Shown here: piece after piece, positions 24,210 through 30,870 of the stretch
Position numbering within the stretch: the first letter of the stretch is position 1
Layout of the letters: every line of letters begins with the position of its first letter
Source of the DNA: JBOGOC01 sp050747525
GTDB lineage: Bacteria > Acidobacteriota > Polarisedimenticolia > JACPZX01 > DASXTC01
Reading direction: 5' to 3'
Assembly: GCA_050747525.1 (NCBI GenBank)
Contig: JBOGOC010000067.1
Coordinates: forward strand, 1 to 48,514
DNA: 48,514 bases
The notes under the pieces: generated by a model
The model's database searches: none
What the model was told of the DNA's origin: nothing
The model's input: the letters and a program-made list of their open reading frames with translations, nothing else
Program-made: the position numbers and the translations under genes

Positions 24210-24480
24210 TGAAGGAGTCGTCGTTCGAAGCGTCGGAGGACTCAAGATCGCCACCCGCTCGTGGCAGCCTGCCGGGAAACCGCGCGCCGTCATGATCCTC
24301 ATCCACGGATTCAACGCGCACAGCGGCTACATGGCCTGGCCCGCCGAGCAATTCGCGGCCAGCGGGCTTGCGTGCTATGCCCTTGATCTGAGGGGGCGTG
24401 GCAAGTCCGAAGGGGAGCGTTTCTATGTCGAGAAGTTCTCGGAGTACCTGGGCGACGTGGACGGACTCGTCCGGGTTAAG
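24210..24480 (+). pseudogene. Truncated alpha/beta-hydrolase (monoacylglycerol-lipase type), cut by a tmRNA 3'-end copy
   Basis: An ATG with GGAAGGAGC upstream opens MKESSFEA. One base is then missing (near 24232) and the sequence continues in another frame as VGGLKIATRSWQPAG, then VMILIHGFNAHSGYMAWPAE, ALDLRGRGKSEGERFYVEKF and YLGDVDGLVRV. This is the N-terminal third of a Hydrolase_4/serine-aminopeptidase-S33 lipase. The frame is interrupted at 24480/24481, exactly where the copied tmRNA CCA end begins, and the nucleophile elbow that should follow is absent. Both the frameshift and the truncation make it a pseudogene. Confidence 0.8.
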
Positions 24481-24507
24481 TGGTGGAGGCGGCGGGAGTC
24501 GAACCCG
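24481..24507. repeat. tmRNA 3'-end copy C (att-like scar)
   Basis: A perfect 27-of-27 match to the 3' end of ssrA (28197-28223) and in the same orientation. It begins exactly with TGG, the complement of the CCA tail. The match stops at ...AACCCG; the next bases differ. It truncates the lipase reading frame. Confidence 0.92.
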
Positions 24508-24670
24508 ATCCGGGTCGATTCACTAACGTGCTGATGACGCACGACTTCCGTCGCAAGGCCTTGATTCCACGCCGCTTCTCACCGTCGATCGAGTCTCCTG
24601 TAGTCCCCTGCCGTCCCCTGGAGTCGACCCCTGTCGTGGAGATATTTTGGAGACGGTGAGCATGAAGCTT
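24508..24670. other. Left-end sequence of block 3, shared with block 2
   Basis: Right of copy C the sequence has GATGACGCACGACTTCCGTC and, further on, ATTTTGGAGACGG at 24643-24655, both alignable with the left end of block 2. A minus-strand tail VSKISPRQ corresponds to VSKMSPKL there. The kinase gene starts about 70 bp beyond the shared part. Confidence 0.4.
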
Positions 24671-24728
24671 TCTATAATGCCGCGTTCGCTCCGACGGCTG
24701 CGGCCGCGACACCTCACGGAACAGGAGC

Positions 24729-27569
24729 ATGCCCCTCGAGCCCGGACAGAATCTCGGCCACTACCGCATTGAGCGCCAGATCGGCCAGGGCGGCATGGGA
24801 GCGGTCTTCCTCGCCGAGGACACGAAGCTCGGCCGCAAGGTGGCGCTGAAGGTCCTCCCCGAAGGGATGGCCGCCGACCCCAGCCGTCTGGCCCGCTTCC
24901 AGCGTGAGGCGAAGGCCGTCGCGGCCCTGAACCACCCGCATATCGTGACGATCCACTCCGTCGAGGAAGATCGCGGCACGCACTTCCTCACCATGGAGCT
25001 GGTCGAAGGGAGCAGCCTGGACCATGGGATTCCCCCCGGCGGGCTGCCGCTGGCGAAGGTGTTCGAGGTGGGAATCGCCCTGGCCGACGCCCTGGCGGCG
25101 GCCCACGACAAAGGGATCATCCACAGGGACCTCAAGCCCTCCAACGTCATGCTCACGAAGGACGGGCGTGTGAAGGTGTTGGACTTCGGGCTGGCGAAGC
25201 TCGCGATCCAGCCGGGACCCGGCGCTCTCACGCCCGAAGCAGAGCTGTCGGAGCTTATGACGTGCGATCGTTCGCTCACCGACACCGGTGTCGTGACGGG
25301 GACGGTGCCGTACATGTCGCCCGAGCAGGTGCAGGGCAAGCCGGTGGACGCGCGGACCGACGTCTTCTCGCTCGGCGTCGTGCTCTACGAGATGGCGACC
25401 GGCCGGCGACCGTTCGGGGGCGCAAGTCCCGCGGAGACCATGTCATCGATCCTGCGCGATGCGCCGCGCCCCGTGACGGACGCGCGCCCCGACGCCCCCC
25501 GGCATCTTGCGAGGATCATCGATCACTGCCTGGAGAAGGAGCCCGACGCCCGCATTCAGACGGCCAGGGATGTTCGGAACGAACTGCGCTCGCTGCGAAA
25601 AGAGACCGAATCCGCGGCCGCGGCTTCAGCGAGGCTGCCTAGCTTGGCGGACAGAACGGCAACAAGAGCAGTGGCCGCCGACCCGTCTGCCTCAGCAGTC
25701 GCAGACGATGCGGCCGCGACCACCCATCGCTCCCGCGGCGCTCCGACGCTGGCGGCCGAGCCATGGCGCCGTGCCTGGATAGGTGTCGCCGCCGTCGCCG
25801 CATTGCTCCTACGGAGTTCGTGGCGATGGTGGGCTGTCGCTGGCTCCGCAGCGCTTCTGGCGATCGCGGCCGGGCTGTGGGTGTACCTGAGCGAATCGAG
25901 CGCGCCTGCGAATCCTCTGGCAGGTGCCCGGTTCACGCGTCTCACGGATTTTGAAGGGTCCGAGAACGATGCCGGCATTTCGCGCGACGGCCGCTTCGTG
26001 GTGTTTCAATCGGATCGCGATGGGCCCGTGGATACGTGGGTCAGTCAGGTGGGGAGCGGCCGCTTCGTCAACCTCACCAACGGAGCGCGGGCATCCTGGT
26101 CGCTGGACCGGAAAGCCGGTTTCGTGTCGGATGGTTCTGAAATCTGGTTAGGCGCCATCCCTGGCGGCGACCGCTTGAGTTTGATGCCATCGATGGGTGG
26201 CACGCCCCGTCCGTTTCTCACCGACAGCAGCCAGAACGTTGCGTGGTCGCCGGATGGTTCTCAGCTCGTATTCCACACGAACGAACCCGGCGACCCGATG
26301 TTCGTCGCGGACAGCAAGGGCGGTAGCCCGCGGCAGATCTTCACGCTGACGGCGGGCTGGCACAACCACTTCCCGATCTGGTCCACGGACGCACAGTGGA
26401 TCTACTTCGTGAGCGGCGTGTGGGACACCAGGGCAATGGACATTTGGCGTATCCGATCCTCGGGCGGTACGCCGGAGCGGCTGACGAATCAAAGCAGCGA
26501 TATACGCTACCTGGCCCTGCTCGACGAGCGCACGATCGCGTATGTATCGCCCGACCAGAATGGCGCGGGGCCGTGGCTGTGGGCCCTCGATCTGGAACGC
26601 CACGTGAGCCGGCGGATCAGCTCGGGTCTCGAAGTCTACTCGTCGGTGGACGTCAGCGCGGACGGACGCCGTCTGGCGGTCTCGGTTGCGAATCCGACGG
26701 CCAACTTGTGGAGCGTTCCCATCCTCGACCGGCCCGCGGAAGCAAAGGACGTGAAGCCCTTCAGCGTGCCGAGCGTGCGGGCCTATGCTCCGCGCTTCGG
26801 AGGCGCGTCGCTCTTCTACTTGTCCTCACGGGGCGGCGGTGACGGGCTGTGGCGCTATGAGGATGGTCAAACCACCGAAATCTGGAGAGGGACCGACGGA
26901 GCGCTGTTCGAACCTCCGGCAGTGTCCTCATCCGTGTCTCCCTCGAATTCCATCAGCGGGCCTCGCGTCGCCCTCATTCTGCGAAAGCAGGGAAGGCGCA
27001 CGTTGAACACGCTCACCGCGGATGGCGGCGACGTCCGGCCTCTGGCTCCGGCGATCGACGTCACGAGCGCGGCGAGCTGGTCGCCCGATGGGAAATGGAT
27101 TGTGGCCGGCGGCGACGACGGCAATGGTCCAGGGCTCTTCAAGATTCCGCTGGAGGGTGGGGAACCGCAGCGTCTGGCGAACGGAGGCGCAACCAACCCC
27201 GTGTGGTCGCCGGACGGATCGGTCATCGTGTACACGGGTCCGGTGGTGGGCGGCACCGGACCGCTTCTTATGGTTGACCCGGACGGCACGCCCATCGAAG
27301 CGCCCGCCATCCGAGTCCGCTGGGGTAACGAACGATACTGCTTTGTGCCTGGACGGCAGGAACTGGTATACGTGCCGACAGCCTCCCGATCAGCCTCCGA
27401 ACACTTTTTCCTGCTGGATTTGGCCACCAAGCAATCGCGCCAGCTTGCGAGTTTTGACAGCCGCCCTACCCGCACCTTTGACATTACACCGGACGGCAAG
27501 CAGATCGTGTTCGACCGTTTGCGGGAAAACTCGGATATCGTTCTGATCGAGCTGCCAACGAAGCCGTAG
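24729..27569 (+). CDS. Ser/Thr protein kinase with TolB/PD40-like propeller
   Basis: A 946-residue protein; the ATG follows ACAGGAGC. The kinase domain (~10-275) is complete: GQGGMGAVFLAED, VALKVLP lysine, catalytic loop IHRDLKPSNV, DFG in VLDFGLAK, and SPE in PYMSPEQVQG. An Ala-rich linker follows. Oddly, two hydrophobic segments come close together (AWIGVAAVAALLL at ~343-356 and WWAVAGSAALLAIAAGLWVY at ~362-381), where the family normally has one. The C-terminal ~550 residues are a TolB-like propeller with blades such as AWSPDGSQLVFHTNE and PVWSPDGSVIVYTG. A second helix would put the propeller back in the cytoplasm, or it marks a join between two kinases. It is intact and lies just right of tmRNA copy C. 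Confidence 0.9.
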   Translation: MPLEPGQNLGHYRIERQIGQGGMGAVFLAEDTKLGRKVALKVLPEGMAADPSRLARFQREAKAVAALNHPHIVTIHSVEEDRGTHFLTMELVEGSSLDHGIPPGGLPLAKVFEVGIALADALAAAHDKGIIHRDLKPSNVMLTKDGRVKVLDFGLAKLAIQPGPGALTPEAELSELMTCDRSLTDTGVVTGTVPYMSPEQVQGKPVDARTDVFSLGVVLYEMATGRRPFGGASPAETMSSILRDAPRPVTDARPDAPRHLARIIDHCLEKEPDARIQTARDVRNELRSLRKETESAAAASARLPSLADRTATRAVAADPSASAVADDAAATTHRSRGAPTLAAEPWRRAWIGVAAVAALLLRSSWRWWAVAGSAALLAIAAGLWVYLSESSAPANPLAGARFTRLTDFEGSENDAGISRDGRFVVFQSDRDGPVDTWVSQVGSGRFVNLTNGARASWSLDRKAGFVSDGSEIWLGAIPGGDRLSLMPSMGGTPRPFLTDSSQNVAWSPDGSQLVFHTNEPGDPMFVADSKGGSPRQIFTLTAGWHNHFPIWSTDAQWIYFVSGVWDTRAMDIWRIRSSGGTPERLTNQSSDIRYLALLDERTIAYVSPDQNGAGPWLWALDLERHVSRRISSGLEVYSSVDVSADGRRLAVSVANPTANLWSVPILDRPAEAKDVKPFSVPSVRAYAPRFGGASLFYLSSRGGGDGLWRYEDGQTTEIWRGTDGALFEPPAVSSSVSPSNSISGPRVALILRKQGRRTLNTLTADGGDVRPLAPAIDVTSAASWSPDGKWIVAGGDDGNGPGLFKIPLEGGEPQRLANGGATNPVWSPDGSVIVYTGPVVGGTGPLLMVDPDGTPIEAPAIRVRWGNERYCFVPGRQELVYVPTASRSASEHFFLLDLATKQSRQLASFDSRPTRTFDITPDGKQIVFDRLRENSDIVLIELPTKP

Positions 27570-28132
27570 CTACGCGTACTGCCGCACTTTCGAGCGCCTC
27601 GGCGATGTCGACTCCTGCTGCGATGGCTCGAGGCGCGCTTCACCGCGGAAGAGGAATATGCTCAGGCTGCCTGACCCCGACTTCGCCGATTCAGGCGAAA
27701 CGATTTAGACCGCAGTCCTCAACCGTCCACCGAAATGGGATAACTCCACGACACCATCTTGCATGTGCAGCGGCGGCGCTGGGCGGTCGGACCACGTTGC
27801 GAGGGCGGCTAGCGAGCGCTCGCCCGCGGCATCGGCCATCCGGGTACGCCGGTGAACGCACACGAGCGCGGTTTCTGCGTGCATCAGCCTTCGGCTCCTT
27901 CTGAACGCTAGCAGACGCCCGGCGAGAGGTCATAGGGTGCCGAGACTTCGGGACCGAGGAACAGTCGGAGTTCGTAGGCGAGCGCCCGCGACAGCTGAAC
28001 CCGGTTCCTTTCGCAGTTTTCGACGCACCACCTGCTCTGAACAGAGCCAAGAGGGCGCGACGACAGGTGATCACTCGGCATCGTCGTCAAAACCCTCGAA
28101 ATCTCGCGGCGACTGGTGGAGAACACACTTTT
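27570..28132. other. Gene-poor stretch before ssrA
   Basis: No convincing gene in 563 bp. On the minus strand two short motifs look alike, RWTVEDCGLNRFA (near 27695-27735) and RWCVENCERNRVQLSR (near 27985-28035), about 300 bp apart. They may be scraps of a duplicated gene I do not recognise. No terminator hairpin is evident for ssrA here. Confidence 0.4.
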
Positions 28133-28166
28133 TCGTGGAGGCGGCGGGGAGAGTTCCCGCGTCCGA
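28133..28166. repeat. tmRNA 3'-end copy D (diverged)
   Basis: Begins TCGTGGAGGCGGCGGG and ends CCCGCGTCCGA, matching the ssrA 3' end and slightly further into the gene than the other copies. The T-loop is altered (GAGAGTT in place of GAGTCGAA). It lies only 64 bp from the ssrA 3' end in the same orientation, like a near-adjacent att remnant. Confidence 0.65.
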
Positions 28167-28196
28167 GATCTCATCCTTTGTTTTCAGCAAGATAGG

Positions 28197-28553
28197 TGGT
28201 GGAGGCGGCGGGAGTCGAACCCGCGTCCGAAAACGATCCGCACAAGGCATCTACATGCTTAGCCTCGTCTGAAGTGCTCTCGACGCCGGGCCCCGGACGG
28301 GCAGAAGACCTGGCGTCCAGCCCCCTTCAGTCTCGCTCTCCCTCAGAGGGTGGTCGGGGAGAGCCAGCCGGTTACTCGGCGTCCTCACGGCCTGCCACCG
28401 GCGGGGCCTGCCGCAGGACGTCGCTACTTAATTAAGCAGCGAATGCGTACTGGTTGTTGTCAGTTGCTTTTTTCCAGCTTGATTAACGAGGGTGACTGGG
28501 CCCTCGGCATGCAACCCTGGCTTCAACGCTCCCGTCGAGGCCGTTTCGCCCCC
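28197..28553 (-). ncRNA. ssrA: tmRNA (transfer-messenger RNA), one-piece
   Basis: A 357-nt RNA. The 5' end GGGGGCGAAACGGCCTCGAC is the canonical tmRNA start. Its first seven bases (GGGGGCG) pair with CGCCTCC at the 3' end, giving a seven-base-pair acceptor with one G-U, a discriminator A and an encoded CCA (28197-28199). The T-arm GCGGG-TTCGACT-CCCGC is intact. The mRNA-like part encodes the tag ATDNNQYAFAA followed by TAA, with resume codon GCA at 28465-28467. tmRNA rescues stalled ribosomes and tags the nascent peptide for proteolysis; the tag's Ala-Ala end fits protease recognition. The 3' end is a classic integration target, and four extra copies of it lie downstream. Confidence 0.96.
28432..28467 (-). 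other. tmRNA proteolysis-tag reading frame
   Basis: GCA resume codon to TAA stop, encoding ATDNNQYAFAA. A run of six A residues lies just upstream of the resume codon, as expected for positioning on the ribosome. A second in-register stop-like TTAAG follows. Confidence 0.85.
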
Positions 28554-28722
28554 AACGTGGTGCATCATGCCTGAGAAGTGACGTAAATCTAGCATCTGGA
28601 GGGGGTTGCTGTCGAGCACCAGCCGGTCACGCCACCGTCATGCCACGGACGGATGCCTGAGGCCGCTCACCGATGGAACGGGCCGCCGGTGTCATCCACT
28701 ATGACGGTGGAGGATTTGGATC

Positions 28723-29295
28723 ATGGCATATCCGGCTTACCGGGAGTTGGCTGACAACTGGTCCTGGATACTGCTGCGCGGGATGGCGGCCATCCTGTTC
28801 GGCATCCTGGCCCTCAGCTGGCCCCAGATCACCCTGTTCGCTCTCATCCTGCTGTTCGGCGTCTACGTGGCCGCCGACGGCATCTTCGCTCTGGTCGCCG
28901 CCATGCGCGGCCACACCATCACGCCACGATGGTGGCTGGCGGTCGTGGGTGTGCTGGGGATCGGCGCCGCTGTCGTCACCTTCGCGTGGCCCGGCCTGAC
29001 CGCCCTGGCGCTGATCATCTTCATCGGCGTGTGGGCGCTGGTGCGAGGCATCACGGAGATCGCCGGGGCCATCGCCCTGCGCAAGGAGATCGAGAACGAA
29101 TGGTGGCTGATCCTGGACGGCGCGCTGTCCGTGGCGTTCGGACTGATCGCCATCTTCATGCCGATGGCGGGAGCCTTGGCGATGGTGTGGCTGATCGCGG
29201 GCTTCGCCATCGTGTCGGGCGTTCTGCAGATCTCCCTGGCCCTGAGGCTGCGGCACTTCCGCACGCCCTTCGGGACCGCGGCGGCGGCGCACTGA
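28723..29295 (+). CDS. HdeD-family (DUF308) six-helix membrane protein
   Basis: A 190-residue protein with GGAGGA before the ATG. Six hydrophobic helices come as three pairs with internal similarity (ILLRGMAAILFGILALSWP, WWLAVVGVLGIGAAVVTFAW, WWLILDGALSVAFGLIAIFM), typical of HdeD/DUF308 proteins. In enterobacteria HdeD aids acid resistance at high cell density, but most homologues are uncharacterised. It diverges from ssrA, with 169 bp between. Its last codons (GCGCACTGA) belong to a ~40-bp sequence repeated at 33337, where they are non-coding. Confidence 0.9.
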   Translation: MAYPAYRELADNWSWILLRGMAAILFGILALSWPQITLFALILLFGVYVAADGIFALVAAMRGHTITPRWWLAVVGVLGIGAAVVTFAWPGLTALALIIFIGVWALVRGITEIAGAIALRKEIENEWWLILDGALSVAFGLIAIFMPMAGALAMVWLIAGFAIVSGVLQISLALRLRHFRTPFGTAAAAH

Positions 29296-29326
29296 GGAGC
29301 GAGCAGAGCAGATCACGGGACGGCGG
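29285..29326. repeat. Direct repeat flanking the MocR/ADOP segment, left copy
   Basis: Contains CGGCGCACTGAG, CGAGCAG and TCACGGGACGGCGG in this order. The same three blocks occur at 33337-33374 with slightly different spacing. The left copy covers the end of the hdeD-like gene and the last codons of the MocR gene. Confidence 0.65.
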
Positions 29327-30779
29327 ACGCCATCCGGCGTACGGCCTCGGGAAGCTCGCGCTCGTTCAGCCAGGCAAAGCTGAACCGCGCGAAGGGCCGT
29401 GGCCGCCGGTCGAACGCGTACCGCCGGCCCGTGTACCAGGAGACCCCGCGCTCGACACTGCGCCGCGCCCAGGCTTCGACGTCCACCGACATCCGGAAGC
29501 GGACCCATAGCGCCATCCCACCCGGCGGATTCGTGAATTCGACGCCGTCCCCGAACGCGCGGCGCAGACTGTGTGCCAGCACGGCCCGACGTGCCGCGTA
29601 CGTACGGCGAACGCGCGCCACGTGCCGCTCCAGCTCGCCCTCTTCGATGAGCGCCGCCACCGCGGCCTCAGTCGCCAGATCACCCTGGATGTCGAGCAGC
29701 GATCGGATCGCCGCGATGTGCTCGATGACGGGCCGGGGCGCCGCGACGTACCCGATGCGCAGGCCGGGCGCCAGGACCTTGGACAAAGTGCCGATGTAGA
29801 CCACCACGCCCATGGCGTCGGCGCTGGCCAGCGGGAGGATCGGCCTGCCGTCGTAGTGGAACTCGTGGTCGTAGTCGTCTTCGATGATGGCCATCCGCTC
29901 TTCGCGCGCCAGGGAGAGCAGCGCGAGACGCCGGGCCGCTTTGAGAGTGACCGTCGTCGGGTACTGATGATGCGGCGTGACGTACACCGCCCGCACCGCG
30001 CCCCGCCGCGCGTGCGCCCGCAGCGCCGCGACGTCGATGCCGTCCCCATCGACGGCAACGGGGATCACCGTCGCACCGGCGGCGCGAAATGCCTCCCACG
30101 CGGGCCGGTACCCGAAGTCCTCGACCGCGACGACGTGGCCGGGCCGGACGATGGCGCGCGCGGCGAGCGCCAGCGCCATCTGGCTGCCGCGCGTGACCAT
30201 GACCTCGGCGGGGCCCACCGTCAGCCCGCGCGTGCTGGAGAGCATCCCGGCCAGCGCCGACCTCAGCGCCGGATGGCCTTCGGGGTCTCCGTAGGCCAGC
30301 ACCCGGCTGCCCCGTGCCATGACGCGCCGAATCGCGCGGCCGATCGCCCGCATCGGAGCAAGACGGACGTCGGGTGCGCCATTGCTCAGGTTGAGCGTGC
30401 CCGCCGCCAGCCTGGGCGGCCGGTATTCTTCGGGACCTTGCGGAAGCACGAACCCGGCACGCGGCGGCGCGCCCGGACGGACGCCGAGCCGGGACGAAAA
30501 CGGACGCCCGCCGGCCGCCGGCAGGGATCGGGCCACGTACGTGCCGCGGGCCGGCGTCGTCTCCAGCCATCCCTGCGCGACCAGCTCGGCCGTCGCCGCG
30601 AGCACGGTGTTGCGGTGCACGTGGACCGCCGCGGCCAGGCGCCGGCTCCCGGGCAGCGGAGCTCCCGGCTGAAGGCGGCCCCGGCGGATCGCTTCCGTGA
30701 TCGCGCGCGCGATCTGCAGGAACGGGGGAACGTCGAGAGCCCGATCCACGTCCAGGGCGAGCGTCCAGGGGCGGGGCAT
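29313..30779 (-). CDS. MocR/PdxR-type GntR-aminotransferase transcriptional regulator
   Basis: A 488-residue protein. Residues ~15-80 are a GntR winged helix (PPFLQIARAITEAIRRGRLQ, then PGSRRLAAAVHVHRNTVLAA). Residues ~115-480 are a fold-type-I aminotransferase domain with IIEDDYDHEFHYDGRP and the PLP lysine in YIGTLSKVLAPGLRIGY. In MocR proteins this domain binds PLP, often with an amino compound, as an effector instead of doing catalysis. The gene diverges from an ADOP permease; repeated CTGGTCC boxes lie between them, so it probably regulates itself and the permease. The regulated pathway cannot be named: no pdx or gab gene is near. Confidence 0.93.
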   Translation of the reverse strand: MPRPWTLALDVDRALDVPPFLQIARAITEAIRRGRLQPGAPLPGSRRLAAAVHVHRNTVLAATAELVAQGWLETTPARGTYVARSLPAAGGRPFSSRLGVRPGAPPRAGFVLPQGPEEYRPPRLAAGTLNLSNGAPDVRLAPMRAIGRAIRRVMARGSRVLAYGDPEGHPALRSALAGMLSSTRGLTVGPAEVMVTRGSQMALALAARAIVRPGHVVAVEDFGYRPAWEAFRAAGATVIPVAVDGDGIDVAALRAHARRGAVRAVYVTPHHQYPTTVTLKAARRLALLSLAREERMAIIEDDYDHEFHYDGRPILPLASADAMGVVVYIGTLSKVLAPGLRIGYVAAPRPVIEHIAAIRSLLDIQGDLATEAAVAALIEEGELERHVARVRRTYAARRAVLAHSLRRAFGDGVEFTNPPGGMALWVRFRMSVDVEAWARRSVERGVSWYTGRRYAFDRRPRPFARFSFAWLNERELPEAVRRMASAVP

Positions 30780-30806
30780 GGGGGCAGTCTATCCGCGGCC
30801 CGCCGA

Positions 30807-30851
30807 CTGGTCCATGCAAAATGTGAGATCTGGTCCTTGTGGCACAGACCA
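30807..30851. promoter_or_regulatory. Probable MocR operator between the divergent genes
   Basis: CTGGTCCATG (30807-30816) and CTGGTCCTTG (30830-30839) are direct repeats 23 bp apart, and an inverted half-site AGACCA follows at 30846-30851. Two direct half-sites plus an inverted one, in the gap between a mocR gene and its divergent neighbour, is the known operator style of MocR/PdxR regulators. Confidence 0.55.
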
Positions 30852-30870
30852 TGCGGGCGTAGCTTGCGGC

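Larger units (their letters stand above)
20992..24480. mobile_element. Putative ssrA-derived island, block 2
   Basis: A 3.5-kb segment between tmRNA 3'-end copies B and C. Its left part is three gene fragments within 400 bp. Its right part is four small plus-strand genes (HD hydrolase, alpha/beta hydrolase, dodecin, truncated lipase) interleaved with a dispersed repeat. There is no recombinase gene. Confidence 0.5.
24481..28132. mobile_element. Putative ssrA-derived island, block 3
   Basis: A 3.65-kb segment between copies C and D/ssrA, containing one complete kinase-propeller gene and about 560 bp without a clear gene. Being next to ssrA it would be the most recent addition if elements stacked one after another. 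No recombinase gene is present. Confidence 0.45.

Noticed and set aside
21760..24210. Integron-like cassette array (small same-strand genes separated by repeats)
   Set aside because: I looked for attC ends (RYYYAAC ... GTTRRRY) around each gene. A GCCTAAC occurs near 23902 but no matching GTTRRRY partner, and no integron integrase is present. The repeats do not fold like attC sites.
16687..28166. The tmRNA-end copies as tRNA genes or intact second tmRNAs
   Set aside because: Only 27-34 bp of the 3' end is present in each; no 5' half, D-arm, anticodon or tag frame accompanies them.
28197..28435. Short proteins read through the tmRNA (for example VEAAGVEPASEN)
   Set aside because: A well-known false-gene pattern made by translating the ssrA 3' end; the RNA structure explains the sequence.
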